Positions 1 through 6,554 of a stretch of DNA of 7,347 nucleotides are shown here, one piece after another. Under the pieces are notes generated by a model. The model was given only the letters and a program-made list of their open reading frames with translations, did not search any database and was not told the origin of the DNA. Source of the stretch: an uncultured Bacteroidota bacterium (GTDB lineage: Bacteria > Bacteroidota > Bacteroidia > B-17B0 > Aurantibacillaceae). The DNA lies in assembly GCA_937868675.1 (NCBI GenBank), contig CALMNJ010000266.1:1-7347 (forward strand). Direction: 5' to 3'. Positions within the stretch are counted from its first letter, which is position 1. Each line of letters opens with the position of its first letter. Position numbers and translations under genes: made by a program.

Positions 1-1639
1 CACTTAGTTTTACCAGACCTGGTATATCGGGGCATTTGTCCTCGCTGTCCTGCACATGATCATGGTCGCGGTCTGGGCATCCTTTAAATTCCCAAACGCC
101 GGGTACATCTTTACATTTATCCTTTTTGTTGCTTACACCGTCTTTATCCTTATCGCGCAAGTGACCGTATGGTATTGGGATACGCAACAGGAAGTAAAGG
201 TTGGCACCAAACACATCGCCCTTAAAGTAAGTTGACAAATCGTTGGTCCCCATAATGAACGGCCCCAGCCTCACCATAGCCCCCATCTGGAGGTTTTTGC
301 CACGTTGCGCCGCCAGCATGTTGTGCGAAAACGGTACGGTGAGCCCAAACCATTTGTGATCGAATCTTGGGGCCAAGCTGTAATTGGAATAGTCGTACAC
401 TTTTACAAAGGTGGTTTTGCTTTGAAGGTTTGCAAAATATCCGGTAAAGTTTATGTAAAAGGGCTTCCAAATGTGATAATCAACCTGAAGGTTAATGTTT
501 GCAGGCATAGCCAGACGTACATAGTTTGGCTGATTGGCCAATGAAAAACCTCCTGCTTTTAAAGAGGAGTCGAAACTTTGGTAATCGCGTACATTACCGA
601 ATTTATTTACATTAAAACGTGTAAGCTCAACAGCAAAATTGTTGGAATACTGTCCTTTTTTGTAACGGATTCCGCCAAGGTCGTTTACTGCCAGTGAAAC
701 TTTCAGCTTATACTTGTTTTTATCTCGACGAATAAGTCCAGTTTTGCCATCCATATCGTATGAGTATGTATCGTATTTTGGCCTCCATTCGTACACCGCG
801 CCAAAATCAATGCCAAGGCCATTGGTTGCCTTCATTGAAGTAATAGGATTGAAACCGCTCCCAAGCGAAGATGCCAGTGCATCAAGGTTTTGTGAGTAAC
901 CATAACCTGCGGCCACATTAAAAAAGCTGAAAGTGTCTTTTGTGCTGATGAGGTAGTCCATTTTTCCGATATTGAAATATACCAGCTCACGTCCTCGGAG
1001 CAACTTAGGTGTTATGCCCGCTTTAAAAAAGTGTTTTTCCTTGTTATATAAAACGCGGGCATAAGTAAGTCCGAATTCGGCCCATGCAGTTTGGTTAAAA
1101 GCGAGGCCGTTATTGGTTAGCCTGCGGTTAAGCAGACGATCGAGCGCAAACTCGCTATAAATTAGGTCAGCCAGATCCTGAGATATGCCGCTTAGATTAA
1201 AAAAATTACGGTAACTCCAGGTAAATGCCACCGCGCTTTTTGAATTGAGTGTAATCATGAACGAGGGAAGCACCACCCGGTTGGCACTGTAAAAGGTTTT
1301 GCTTTTTCCATTGTTTATTACCTGAAAATTGTTCTTGTAATAAGTGGGCGAATTGTAATTTTTATCCTGCCACGACGATGGAAAAACCAGACCCGAGGGA
1401 TTAAAAATACTGCCCGTATAGCTGAGGGCGCTCCTTTTTACCCCGAGGTAATTGTTATCGAAGTTGAAGTTGAGTCCGGTAAGCGCCACATCCACAATCA
1501 TCCTGTTGTCGGCAATGTTTGCTGCGTTGCTGTATACCCCAAGTACGCCGGCATAGTTGCTGCTTTGTAATCCCAAAAAATCCTGCGATCTCACGACCCA
1601 GCTAAAAAGTATAAAAACTCCGAGTAATGCTTTTTTCAT
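1..1639 (-). CDS. DUF5723-type outer-membrane beta-barrel protein with TSP3 repeats (C-terminus beyond left edge)
   Basis: The minus-strand frame stays open for 546 codons from the ATG at 1639-1637 to the left edge, with no stop or frameshift. Residues 1-19 (MKKALLGVFILFSWVVRSQ) look like a signal peptide cut near the final Ser-Gln. Residues 27-69 carry the segment typical of Bacteroidota DUF5723 proteins: NYAGV, then N-A-x-I-A-D-N-R, then F-D-N-N-Y-L-G-V-K-R. The next 400 or so residues are rich in alternating aromatic and polar strands, as in an outer-membrane barrel. From about residue 496 (bases 154-1) come thrombospondin type 3 calcium-binding repeats: DKDKDGVSNKKDKC, KGCPD and EDKCPDIPG. 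In related proteins such repeats usually lead into an OmpA-like peptidoglycan-binding domain; that part is inferred and lies outside the window. Role: probably an envelope structural or anchoring protein; no precise function is known. The leader has no Shine-Dalgarno sequence. The gene is divergent from prfA. Confidence 0.88.
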   Translation of the reverse strand, partial: MKKALLGVFILFSWVVRSQDFLGLQSSNYAGVLGVYSNAANIADNRMIVDVALTGLNFNFDNNYLGVKRSALSYTGSIFNPSGLVFPSSWQDKNYNSPTYYKNNFQVINNGKSKTFYSANRVVLPSFMITLNSKSAVAFTWSYRNFFNLSGISQDLADLIYSEFALDRLLNRRLTNNGLAFNQTAWAEFGLTYARVLYNKEKHFFKAGITPKLLRGRELVYFNIGKMDYLISTKDTFSFFNVAAGYGYSQNLDALASSLGSGFNPITSMKATNGLGIDFGAVYEWRPKYDTYSYDMDGKTGLIRRDKNKYKLKVSLAVNDLGGIRYKKGQYSNNFAVELTRFNVNKFGNVRDYQSFDSSLKAGGFSLANQPNYVRLAMPANINLQVDYHIWKPFYINFTGYFANLQSKTTFVKVYDYSNYSLAPRFDHKWFGLTVPFSHNMLAAQRGKNLQMGAMVRLGPFIMGTNDLSTYFKGDVFGANLYFLLRIPIPYGHLRDKDKDGVSNKKDKCKDVPGVWEFKGCPDRDHDHVQDSEDKCPDIPGLVKLS

Positions 1640-1659
1640 TGGTCGTAAGGAGATATTAA

Positions 1660-1667
1660 CAAATATA
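1660..1667 (-). promoter_or_regulatory. Putative Bacteroidota promoter -7 box for the DUF5723 gene
   Basis: Read on the minus strand this is TATATTTG, a full match to the Bacteroidota -7 consensus TAnnTTTG. It ends 20 bases before the ATG at 1639, which predicts a leader of about 15 bases. No clear TTG element is seen at the -33 position; the nearest candidate is a CTG about 20 bases upstream. A palindrome covers the spacer (see 1673-1692). Confidence 0.6.
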
Positions 1668-1672
1668 CAAAA

Positions 1673-1692
1673 AAGCACCTGGTGTTTCAGGT
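1673..1692. repeat. Palindrome overlapping the DUF5723 promoter spacer
   Basis: AAGCACC-T-GGTGTTT is a near-perfect inverted repeat (6 of 7 positions per arm, centre at 1680). It overlaps a second possible stem, ACCTG-6 bases-CAGGT (1677-1692). The site lies just upstream of the minus-strand -7 box, where a regulator could bind. It is short enough to have arisen by chance, so an operator role is only a suggestion. Confidence 0.3.
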
Positions 1693-1828
1693 TAGAATTA
1701 AGCAGAATGTTAATGAAAATGATGGCTGACAATTTTTTATTATTTGATTCGCGCTGGTTTAGCAAACAGTCCAGATGATCCCGATATACCCTGTTGAAGA
1801 TTGGGCTGGTGTATTTTTCGTTTAAGCG

Positions 1829-1848
1829 GCTTACACCTGGCCGTAAGC
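1829..1848. repeat. Small inverted repeat in the divergent intergenic region
   Basis: GCTTAC (1829-1834) and GTAAGC (1843-1848) are perfect inverted arms around an 8-base loop. No T-run follows on either strand, so it does not look like an intrinsic terminator. The rest of the intergenic region 1640-1923 shows no credible coding frame or RNA gene; besides this it holds only the two promoter boxes and the palindrome near 1680. Confidence 0.3.
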
Positions 1849-1898
1849 AGGGAGCAGATTCAGATGAAGATATTAACCGGATAAACGCAGCAATTTCC

Positions 1899-1906
1899 TA
1901 TCTTTA
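1899..1906 (+). promoter_or_regulatory. Putative -7 promoter box for prfA
   Basis: TATCTTTA matches the Bacteroidota TAnnTTTG box except in the last base. It would place the transcription start near 1911-1913, giving a very short leader of about a dozen bases before the ATG at 1924. No convincing -33 TTG element is seen at the expected distance. Confidence 0.45.
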
Positions 1907-1923
1907 CAATCCTTTTTTTGAAT

Positions 1924-2994
1924 ATGCTCGAAAAGCTCGAAGAAATAAAACGGCGGTATGAGGATGTGGAGCTTAAACTCTCCGACCCAAAAGTAATAGC
2001 AGACATGAAATTGTTCCGTCAGCTCAACATTGAATACAAAGAGCTTGGGGTGATTGTGGACCATATCAACGCGTATAAAAAAGTGCTTTCCGACATGGAC
2101 AGTGCCAGGGAGGTATTGGCAAAGGAAAAGGACAAGGATTTTCTGGAAATGGCCAAAGCCGAACTTGATGAGAATCGCGAAAAGGAAGAGAAGCTGGTTG
2201 AAGAAATACGGTTGCTGCTGATACCTAAGGATCCGGAGGATTCAAAAAACTGTGTGATGGAGTTACGGGCGGGAACGGGTGGCGACGAGGCCTCCATTTT
2301 TGCGGGTAATCTTTTTGAAATGTATTCCCGTTATTGCGAAAAAAAGGGGTATCAGGTAGAGGTAGTTGACTCAAACCCTGGCACCATGGGTGGATTTAAG
2401 GAAATTATTTTTAACGTGAAGGGTAATGGGGCGTACGGGACGCTGAAGTTTGAAAGTGGCGTTCACCGTGTACAACGCGTGCCTGCCACCGAAACACAGG
2501 GGCGCGTTCATACATCAGCCGCTACGGTGGTTGTGCTTCCCGAAGCCGAGGAGTTTGACGTGGAACTCAGGGAGGCTGATATTGAAATGCAAACCGCAAG
2601 GAGCGGCGGAGCCGGGGGGCAAAATGTGAACAAGGTAGAATCGAAAGTAATACTAACGCATAAACCTACCGGCATTGTGGTGATGTGTCAAACCGAGCGC
2701 AACCAGTTGGGCAACCGCGAAAAAGCGATGCAGATGCTGCGTTCGAAAATTTATGACATTGAGTACCAGAAGCGCATGGAAGATGTTACCAAAAAACGTA
2801 AAACCATGGTAAGCACAGGCGACCGGAGCGCCAAGATACGCACCTACAATTACCCGCAAAACAGGATCACCGATCATCGCATCAACCACACGCTTTACGA
2901 CTTAAGCAATTTTGTAAACGGTGATATACAGGAGATGATTGATAAACTACAGTTTGCCGAAAATGCAGAACGGATGAAGGAAGGCGGCATATAA
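1924..2994 (+). CDS. prfA: Peptide chain release factor 1 (RF1)
   Basis: A cytoplasmic protein that recognises UAA and UAG in the ribosomal A site and triggers hydrolysis of peptidyl-tRNA. Numbered from this start (356 residues, the usual RF1 length), the codon-recognition tripeptide is P-A-T at 187-189, which marks RF1; RF2 has S-P-F. The catalytic GGQ is at 231-233 within SGGAGGQNVNKVES, and the RF1-type stretch IRTYNYPQNRITDHR lies near 306-320. The Gln of GGQ is normally methylated by PrmC, which is not in this window. The ATG at 1924 is chosen because family members begin M-L-E-K-L; a TTG two codons earlier (1918) is in frame but less likely. No Shine-Dalgarno sequence is seen. The gene ends with TAA, one of its own target codons, and is probably transcribed from the box at 1899. 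It is divergent from the outer-membrane gene and 117 bases from the next gene. Confidence 0.97.
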   Translation: MLEKLEEIKRRYEDVELKLSDPKVIADMKLFRQLNIEYKELGVIVDHINAYKKVLSDMDSAREVLAKEKDKDFLEMAKAELDENREKEEKLVEEIRLLLIPKDPEDSKNCVMELRAGTGGDEASIFAGNLFEMYSRYCEKKGYQVEVVDSNPGTMGGFKEIIFNVKGNGAYGTLKFESGVHRVQRVPATETQGRVHTSAATVVVLPEAEEFDVELREADIEMQTARSGGAGGQNVNKVESKVILTHKPTGIVVMCQTERNQLGNREKAMQMLRSKIYDIEYQKRMEDVTKKRKTMVSTGDRSAKIRTYNYPQNRITDHRINHTLYDLSNFVNGDIQEMIDKLQFAENAERMKEGGI

Positions 2995-3111
2995 GTGGTG
3001 TATTTGAAACAGTTTTAAATAATTAACACCAATTATAAGGCCCCAAAGAATTAATTGTCGAACTTGTTTGGTGAAATAAACTACAGCAGAAACACAAAAC
3101 GTTAATGGATT

Positions 3112-3825
3112 ATGAGTCCCGAAGGAGAAGATAAAATACGCAGCGCTTTTGCGCACAAAGACTGGAACGACATTAAAGCACAAAACAGCTGGCACATTTT
3201 TAAGATCATGAGCGAGTTTGTGGAAGGTTTCGAAAAAATGTCGAAGATTGGCCCATGTGTATCCATATTTGGCAGCGCCCGCACCAGGCCCGAAAATCAC
3301 TATTACAAAATGGCCGAGGAAATTGCATTTAAACTGGTAAAGGAAGGGTATGGCATTATTTCGGGTGGCGGACCCGGTATTATGGAAGCGGCCAATAAAG
3401 GCGCGCAAAAGGGTGGCGGCAAATCGGTGGGTCTTAATATAGCCTTGCCGTTTGAACAAAAACACAACGATTACATTGACCGCGATAAGAACATCAGCTT
3501 CGATTATTTCTTTGTTCGTAAAACAATCTTTCTGAAATATTCGCAGGGATTTATAGCCATGCCCGGCGGTTTTGGCACACTTGACGAGTTGTTTGAATCA
3601 CTTACACTCGTGCAAACCAATAAAATAGCTCAGTTTCCGGTGGTGTTGGTTGGAAGCGAGTACTGGGGCGGACTAATTGAATGGATGAAATCGGTGGTGC
3701 TTAATCAGCAACACAACATCAACGAGGCCGACCTTAACCTTTTTAAAATAGTGGACACGGCCGATGATGCAGTAAAGCACATTGTTGATTTTTACAGCAA
3801 GTATCTTTTAAAACCAAATTTCTGA
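3112..3825 (+). CDS. LOG-family protein (TIGR00730 type), nucleotide 5'-monophosphate phosphoribohydrolase
   Basis: A Rossmann-fold protein of the LOG ('lonely guy') family, whose members cleave the N-glycosidic bond of nucleoside 5'-monophosphates. Plant and some bacterial members release free cytokinin; many bacterial ones probably work in purine or pyrimidine nucleotide turnover. The family signature is complete: SGGGPGIMEA at 84-93, the Arg-Lys pair at 136-137, and PGGFGTLDE at 151-159, which bind the phosphate-ribose and supply the catalytic Arg and Glu. About 45 residues precede the core (which begins near IGPCVSIFGSAR), giving 237 residues, longer than the smallest LOG proteins. The ATG at 3112 has no Shine-Dalgarno sequence. 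No clear promoter is seen in the 117 bases after prfA, so read-through from prfA is possible. The stop is only 4 bases from the next start. The fold and family are firm; the true substrate is unknown. Confidence 0.9.
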   Translation: MSPEGEDKIRSAFAHKDWNDIKAQNSWHIFKIMSEFVEGFEKMSKIGPCVSIFGSARTRPENHYYKMAEEIAFKLVKEGYGIISGGGPGIMEAANKGAQKGGGKSVGLNIALPFEQKHNDYIDRDKNISFDYFFVRKTIFLKYSQGFIAMPGGFGTLDELFESLTLVQTNKIAQFPVVLVGSEYWGGLIEWMKSVVLNQQHNINEADLNLFKIVDTADDAVKHIVDFYSKYLLKPNF

Positions 3826-3829
3826 TCCC

Positions 3830-4714
3830 TTGGGGCGCCTGCTTTTCAATATCCTTCTGAAACCGCTCCTATACCTTATCTCCTGGCTTCCCTTTTGGAT
3901 GCTTTATCGTTTAAGCGATCTTCTTTTTGTTCTGGCCTATTATATAATTGGTTACCGCAAAAAGGTTGTAACCGAAAACCTGCAACGTTCTTTTCCCGAA
4001 AAAAGTGCGGGTGAGATCGCGATTATCAGGAAACAGTTTTACGGCCAGTTTTGCGATGTGATTGTAGAAACGATAAAACTCCTCACCATTCGCGAGAAGG
4101 AATTCAGGAGGCGCTGTTTTATGCCGGAGGCCGAACAGCAAAAGTTCAATCAGTTTTTACAACATGGTCGTTCCATTGTTGGCATTGCCGGCCATGCGGG
4201 CAACTGGGAGTGGTCGGGAGTAGCTATACAGGTTTATTTTTCAGGAAAAACCACGAGTACCTATCATCCCCTTTCAAACCAAAGCATGGATCGCTTCATG
4301 CTTACCCTGAGAAGCGGGTTCGGTGGCCGGCTATACCCCATGAATCAACTCTTTAAACAGCTGGTTGCCCTTCGGCAAAAAGGTATTACAACACTGATAG
4401 GTCTTGTAGCCGACCAAACCCCTCCGCCCGAAAGCGCTTACTGGACAACCTTTCTTAATCAGGACACGCCGGTATTTAACGGTCCTGAAAAGCTGGCCAG
4501 AAAGTTTGATTATCCTGTGATATATATGCCCATGCGCAGGCTGAAGCGTGGATACTACGAATTGGAGGCCTTAGTTGTTACCGATACACCTCACCAGTTG
4601 CCCGAAGGTGAAATATCGGAGCGCCATGTGCGCATACTTGAAAATGAAATTAAACGTTTGCCTTATTCCTGGCTTTGGAGCCATCGTCGCTGGAAACATA
4701 AAAAACCAGCCTGA
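3830..4714 (+). CDS. Lipid A biosynthesis acyltransferase-like protein (LpxL/HtrB family)
   Basis: A probable inner-membrane acyltransferase that adds a secondary acyl chain to a lipid A precursor. The 294-residue protein starts with a hydrophobic anchor (about residues 5-41, including LLYLISWLPFWMLY) and has the H-x4-E catalytic motif of this family in GHAGNWEWSG, with His122 and Glu127. Other family-typical stretches are the conserved ADQTPP (194-199) and the C-terminal WLWSHRRWKHK (281-291). The start is taken as TTG at 3830: homologues begin with a similar short basic-hydrophobic lead, and the first in-frame ATG (3899) would remove much of the membrane anchor. It begins 4 bases after the LOG stop, which suggests translational coupling. 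Bacteroidota often have few LpxL/LpxM homologues, so this may be the main late acyltransferase, but the acyl donor and position cannot be read from sequence. Some relatives act on other lipids. Confidence 0.9.
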   Translation: MGRLLFNILLKPLLYLISWLPFWMLYRLSDLLFVLAYYIIGYRKKVVTENLQRSFPEKSAGEIAIIRKQFYGQFCDVIVETIKLLTIREKEFRRRCFMPEAEQQKFNQFLQHGRSIVGIAGHAGNWEWSGVAIQVYFSGKTTSTYHPLSNQSMDRFMLTLRSGFGGRLYPMNQLFKQLVALRQKGITTLIGLVADQTPPPESAYWTTFLNQDTPVFNGPEKLARKFDYPVIYMPMRRLKRGYYELEALVVTDTPHQLPEGEISERHVRILENEIKRLPYSWLWSHRRWKHKKPA

Positions 4715-4758
4715 TTCAGTTTTTTTCACCAATTTTAAAGCAGTAAACATTTAATACG

Positions 4759-5922
4759 ATGTCTGATTTTTCAAACTATAAATTCGGAACGCGCGCCATA
4801 CATGCCGGTGCCGAGCCCGACCCCACTACAGGCGCCATAATGACGCCCATTTTTCAAACCAGCACTTATGTTCAGGAATATCCGGGCAGGCACAAGGGGT
4901 TTGCTTACGCCAGGGGCAAAAATCCAACACGCGAAGCATTGCAAAAAAATATTGCTACGCTCGAAAACGGCAAACACTGCCTTTGTTTCAGCAGCGGTAT
5001 GGGTGCTATTGACGCCGTGATAAAACTTTTGCGCCCGGGCGATGAAGTGATTACGGGCGATGACCTGTATGGTGGCAGTTACCGCATGTTTACCAAAGTG
5101 TTTTCTCATTACGGTATCGGATTTCACTTCATTAACATGACCGATACGGCCAATATTGAAAAATATATAAACAACAATACCAAACTTATTTGGGCCGAAA
5201 CACCGACCAACCCTACCATGCAGGTAATTGACATTGAAGCCTGCGCGGCCATCGCAAAAAAACACAAGCTCATGCTGGCGGTAGATAATACCTTTGCATC
5301 GCCGTATTTGCAAAACCCGCTGGCCCTGGGCGCTGACATTGTGATGCACAGCGTTACCAAATACCTGGGCGGACACAGCGATGTGGTCATGGGGGCTTTG
5401 GTTCTTGATAATGATAAATTGTACGAGCAACTGGCGTTTATTCATAACAGTTGCGGCGCCACACCCGGCCCAATGGATAGTTTTTTGGTGATGCGTGGCA
5501 TAAAAACACTGCATCTGCGCATGGAGCGGCACTGTTACAATGGCAAACGAATTGCTGAATATTTAAAACAGCATCCAAAAATTGAAAAGGTTTATTGGCC
5601 CGGTTTTGAAGATCATCACAACCATCACATCGCTAAAAAACAAATGCGCGACTTTGGAGGAATGATCTCTATTGTACTGAAAGATAAAAACATTGACACT
5701 ACATTTAAGCTGGCTTCTTCGTTCAAGGTCTTTTCTCTGGCCGAAAGCCTGGGAGGTGTAGAGTCCCTCATAAATCATCCGGCAACCATGACTCATGCCT
5801 CCATACCTAAAGAGGAGCGTGAAAAGGCTGGCGTGGTTGATAATTTGCTCAGGCTTAGTGTAGGAGTAGAAGACGTGGAAGACCTTTTGGCGGATTTAAA
5901 TCAAGCCTTAGGGGTGATTTAA
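4759..5922 (+). CDS. Trans-sulfuration PLP enzyme: cystathionine gamma-synthase or gamma-lyase family
   Basis: A cytoplasmic, PLP-dependent enzyme of the Cys/Met metabolism family, 387 residues, normal length. The cofactor lysine is Lys201 in HSVTKYLGGHSD; Asp176 (VDNTF) should contact the pyridine nitrogen; Tyr104-Gly-Gly and Tyr50-x-Arg52 match the stacking and phosphate-binding sites. The AESLGG segment has Glu329, the acidic residue typical of gamma-type enzymes and unlike MetC beta-lyases. This favours cystathionine gamma-synthase (acyl-homoserine plus cysteine to cystathionine) or gamma-lyase (cystathionine to cysteine, ammonia and 2-oxobutanoate). The overall look resembles eukaryotic-type gamma-lyase (GFAYARGKNPTR, MTHAS), but the residue before Tyr50 is Ala49, where human gamma-lyase has Glu59 and E. 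coli MetB has Asp45. The exact reaction, including a methionine gamma-lyase-like activity, is therefore open. ATG at 4759, no Shine-Dalgarno sequence; 44 bases after the acyltransferase, with no obvious promoter of its own. Confidence 0.93.
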   Translation: MSDFSNYKFGTRAIHAGAEPDPTTGAIMTPIFQTSTYVQEYPGRHKGFAYARGKNPTREALQKNIATLENGKHCLCFSSGMGAIDAVIKLLRPGDEVITGDDLYGGSYRMFTKVFSHYGIGFHFINMTDTANIEKYINNNTKLIWAETPTNPTMQVIDIEACAAIAKKHKLMLAVDNTFASPYLQNPLALGADIVMHSVTKYLGGHSDVVMGALVLDNDKLYEQLAFIHNSCGATPGPMDSFLVMRGIKTLHLRMERHCYNGKRIAEYLKQHPKIEKVYWPGFEDHHNHHIAKKQMRDFGGMISIVLKDKNIDTTFKLASSFKVFSLAESLGGVESLINHPATMTHASIPKEEREKAGVVDNLLRLSVGVEDVEDLLADLNQALGVI

Positions 5923-5975
5923 GAACCCCGGACGAAAAATTAAGCAAAAATATTCTTCTTTCATGTCAAATTGTT

Positions 5976-5983
5976 TAAATTTA
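5976..5983 (+). promoter_or_regulatory. Possible -7 promoter box for the yceI-like gene
   Basis: TAAATTTA differs from TAnnTTTG only in the last base and lies 21 bases before the ATG at 6005, a spacing like that of the box on the left-hand gene. No clear -33 TTG is seen. If real, it would make the YceI-like gene and the sensor a transcription unit separate from the upstream enzymes. No terminator hairpin is seen between 5923 and 5975. Confidence 0.4.
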
Positions 5984-5992
5984 GCTTAATTC

Positions 5993-6000
5993 AGGAAGAG
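5993..6000 (+). promoter_or_regulatory. Shine-Dalgarno-like site of the yceI-like gene
   Basis: AGGAAGAG sits 4 bases before the ATG at 6005. It is the only purine-rich ribosome-binding site of this kind in the window; the other genes have AT-rich leaders or depend on coupling. It supports the choice of start. Confidence 0.45.
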
Positions 6001-6004
6001 AGCT

Positions 6005-6547
6005 ATGCGAAACTTGTTGTTATGTGCGTTTTTGTTGTTTGGCGCCAGCGCCTTTGCCCAGTTGTATATCTGTAAGGATGGCACTACAAAGTTTACTTCC
6101 GAAGCCCCCCTTGAGTTAATAAAAGCCGAGAGTAAAAAAACCGCAGGCGCAATAGATTGCAAGGCCCGGACCCTTGCTTTTTCGGTTGATGTGGAGAGTT
6201 TTCAGGGATTTAACAGTGGCCTCCAGAAAGAGCACTTTCTTGAGAATTACATGGAAACTGTAAAATATCCCAAAGCGGTGTTTAAAGGAAAAATTATTGA
6301 AGAAGTGGATTTTGCCAAAAAGGGGATTATAAATGTCAGAGCCAAAGGAACCTTTAATATTCACGGGGTGGTAAAGGAAAAAATTGTAAAGGCCAAAATC
6401 ATTATCAAAGAAAACGAAATTCAGGTTGAAACCAATTTTGAGGTGCCGCTCGAGGATCACAACATTAAAGTACCAAAGGTGGTAAATCAGAAAATAGCAC
6501 CCATTATTCTCGTTGATGTGAAGGCCGAGATGAAACCGAAGGTGTAG
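6005..6547 (+). CDS. Secreted YceI-like domain protein
   Basis: The 180-residue product begins with a clear signal peptide (MRNLLLCAFLLFGASAFA, cleavage before Gln19), so it is exported to the periplasm or beyond. The mature part fits the YceI lipocalin-like fold (PF04264): F-x-G-F near 66-69, then a helix-like stretch with ENYMETVKYPKAVFKG (80-95), then GTFNIHGVVKE (115-125) and a closing strand region with DHNIKVPKVV (151-160). YceI proteins bind long isoprenoid or other amphiphilic molecules in a barrel; the ligand here cannot be told. It has a Shine-Dalgarno-like site and a possible promoter. It ends with TAG followed directly by an in-frame TAA, a double stop. The sensor gene starts 7 bases further on, so the two are probably co-expressed. 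Family call firm, role unknown. Confidence 0.88.
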   Translation: MRNLLLCAFLLFGASAFAQLYICKDGTTKFTSEAPLELIKAESKKTAGAIDCKARTLAFSVDVESFQGFNSGLQKEHFLENYMETVKYPKAVFKGKIIEEVDFAKKGIINVRAKGTFNIHGVVKEKIVKAKIIIKENEIQVETNFEVPLEDHNIKVPKVVNQKIAPIILVDVKAEMKPKV

Positions 6548-6554
6548 TAAAACA

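Noticed and set aside
1..1639. A frameshift or pseudogene was considered for the left-hand gene because no complete open frame is seen there.
   Set aside because: Translation line by line shows one uninterrupted frame from 1639 to the edge; it only lacks its stop because the window ends.
1557..1778. A 73-codon plus-strand open frame over the start of the DUF5723 gene and the intergenic region.
   Set aside because: It overlaps the signal-peptide region of the minus-strand gene and its translation has no recognisable feature.
1807..3005. The 10-base word TGGTGTATTT occurs on both sides of prfA (1807-1816 and 2996-3005), which might suggest attachment-site-like direct repeats.
   Set aside because: Repeated 10-mers are expected by chance in a window of this size, and prfA is a core gene with no mobile-element gene nearby.
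2995..3111. A possible stem TGGTGT/ACACCA after prfA, considered as a terminator.
   Set aside because: The loop is about 25 bases, the stem is only 6 base pairs and there is no following T-run.
3105..3134. A nine-codon frame (MDYESRRRR) that overlaps the LOG start and ends in TAA, with four arginine codons in a row.
   Set aside because: It could be read as a leader peptide, but it is very short, has no ribosome-binding site and no supporting attenuator structure; chance overlap is the simpler reading.
2947..3465. A 172-codon minus-strand open frame across the prfA end and the LOG gene.
   Set aside because: It lies mostly opposite the well-supported LOG gene and shows no motif, signal peptide or promoter.
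4771..5532. A 253-codon open frame on the minus strand opposite the trans-sulfuration gene.
   Set aside because: The plus-strand gene has full family motifs; the antisense translation resembles no known protein and has the skewed composition of a shadow frame.
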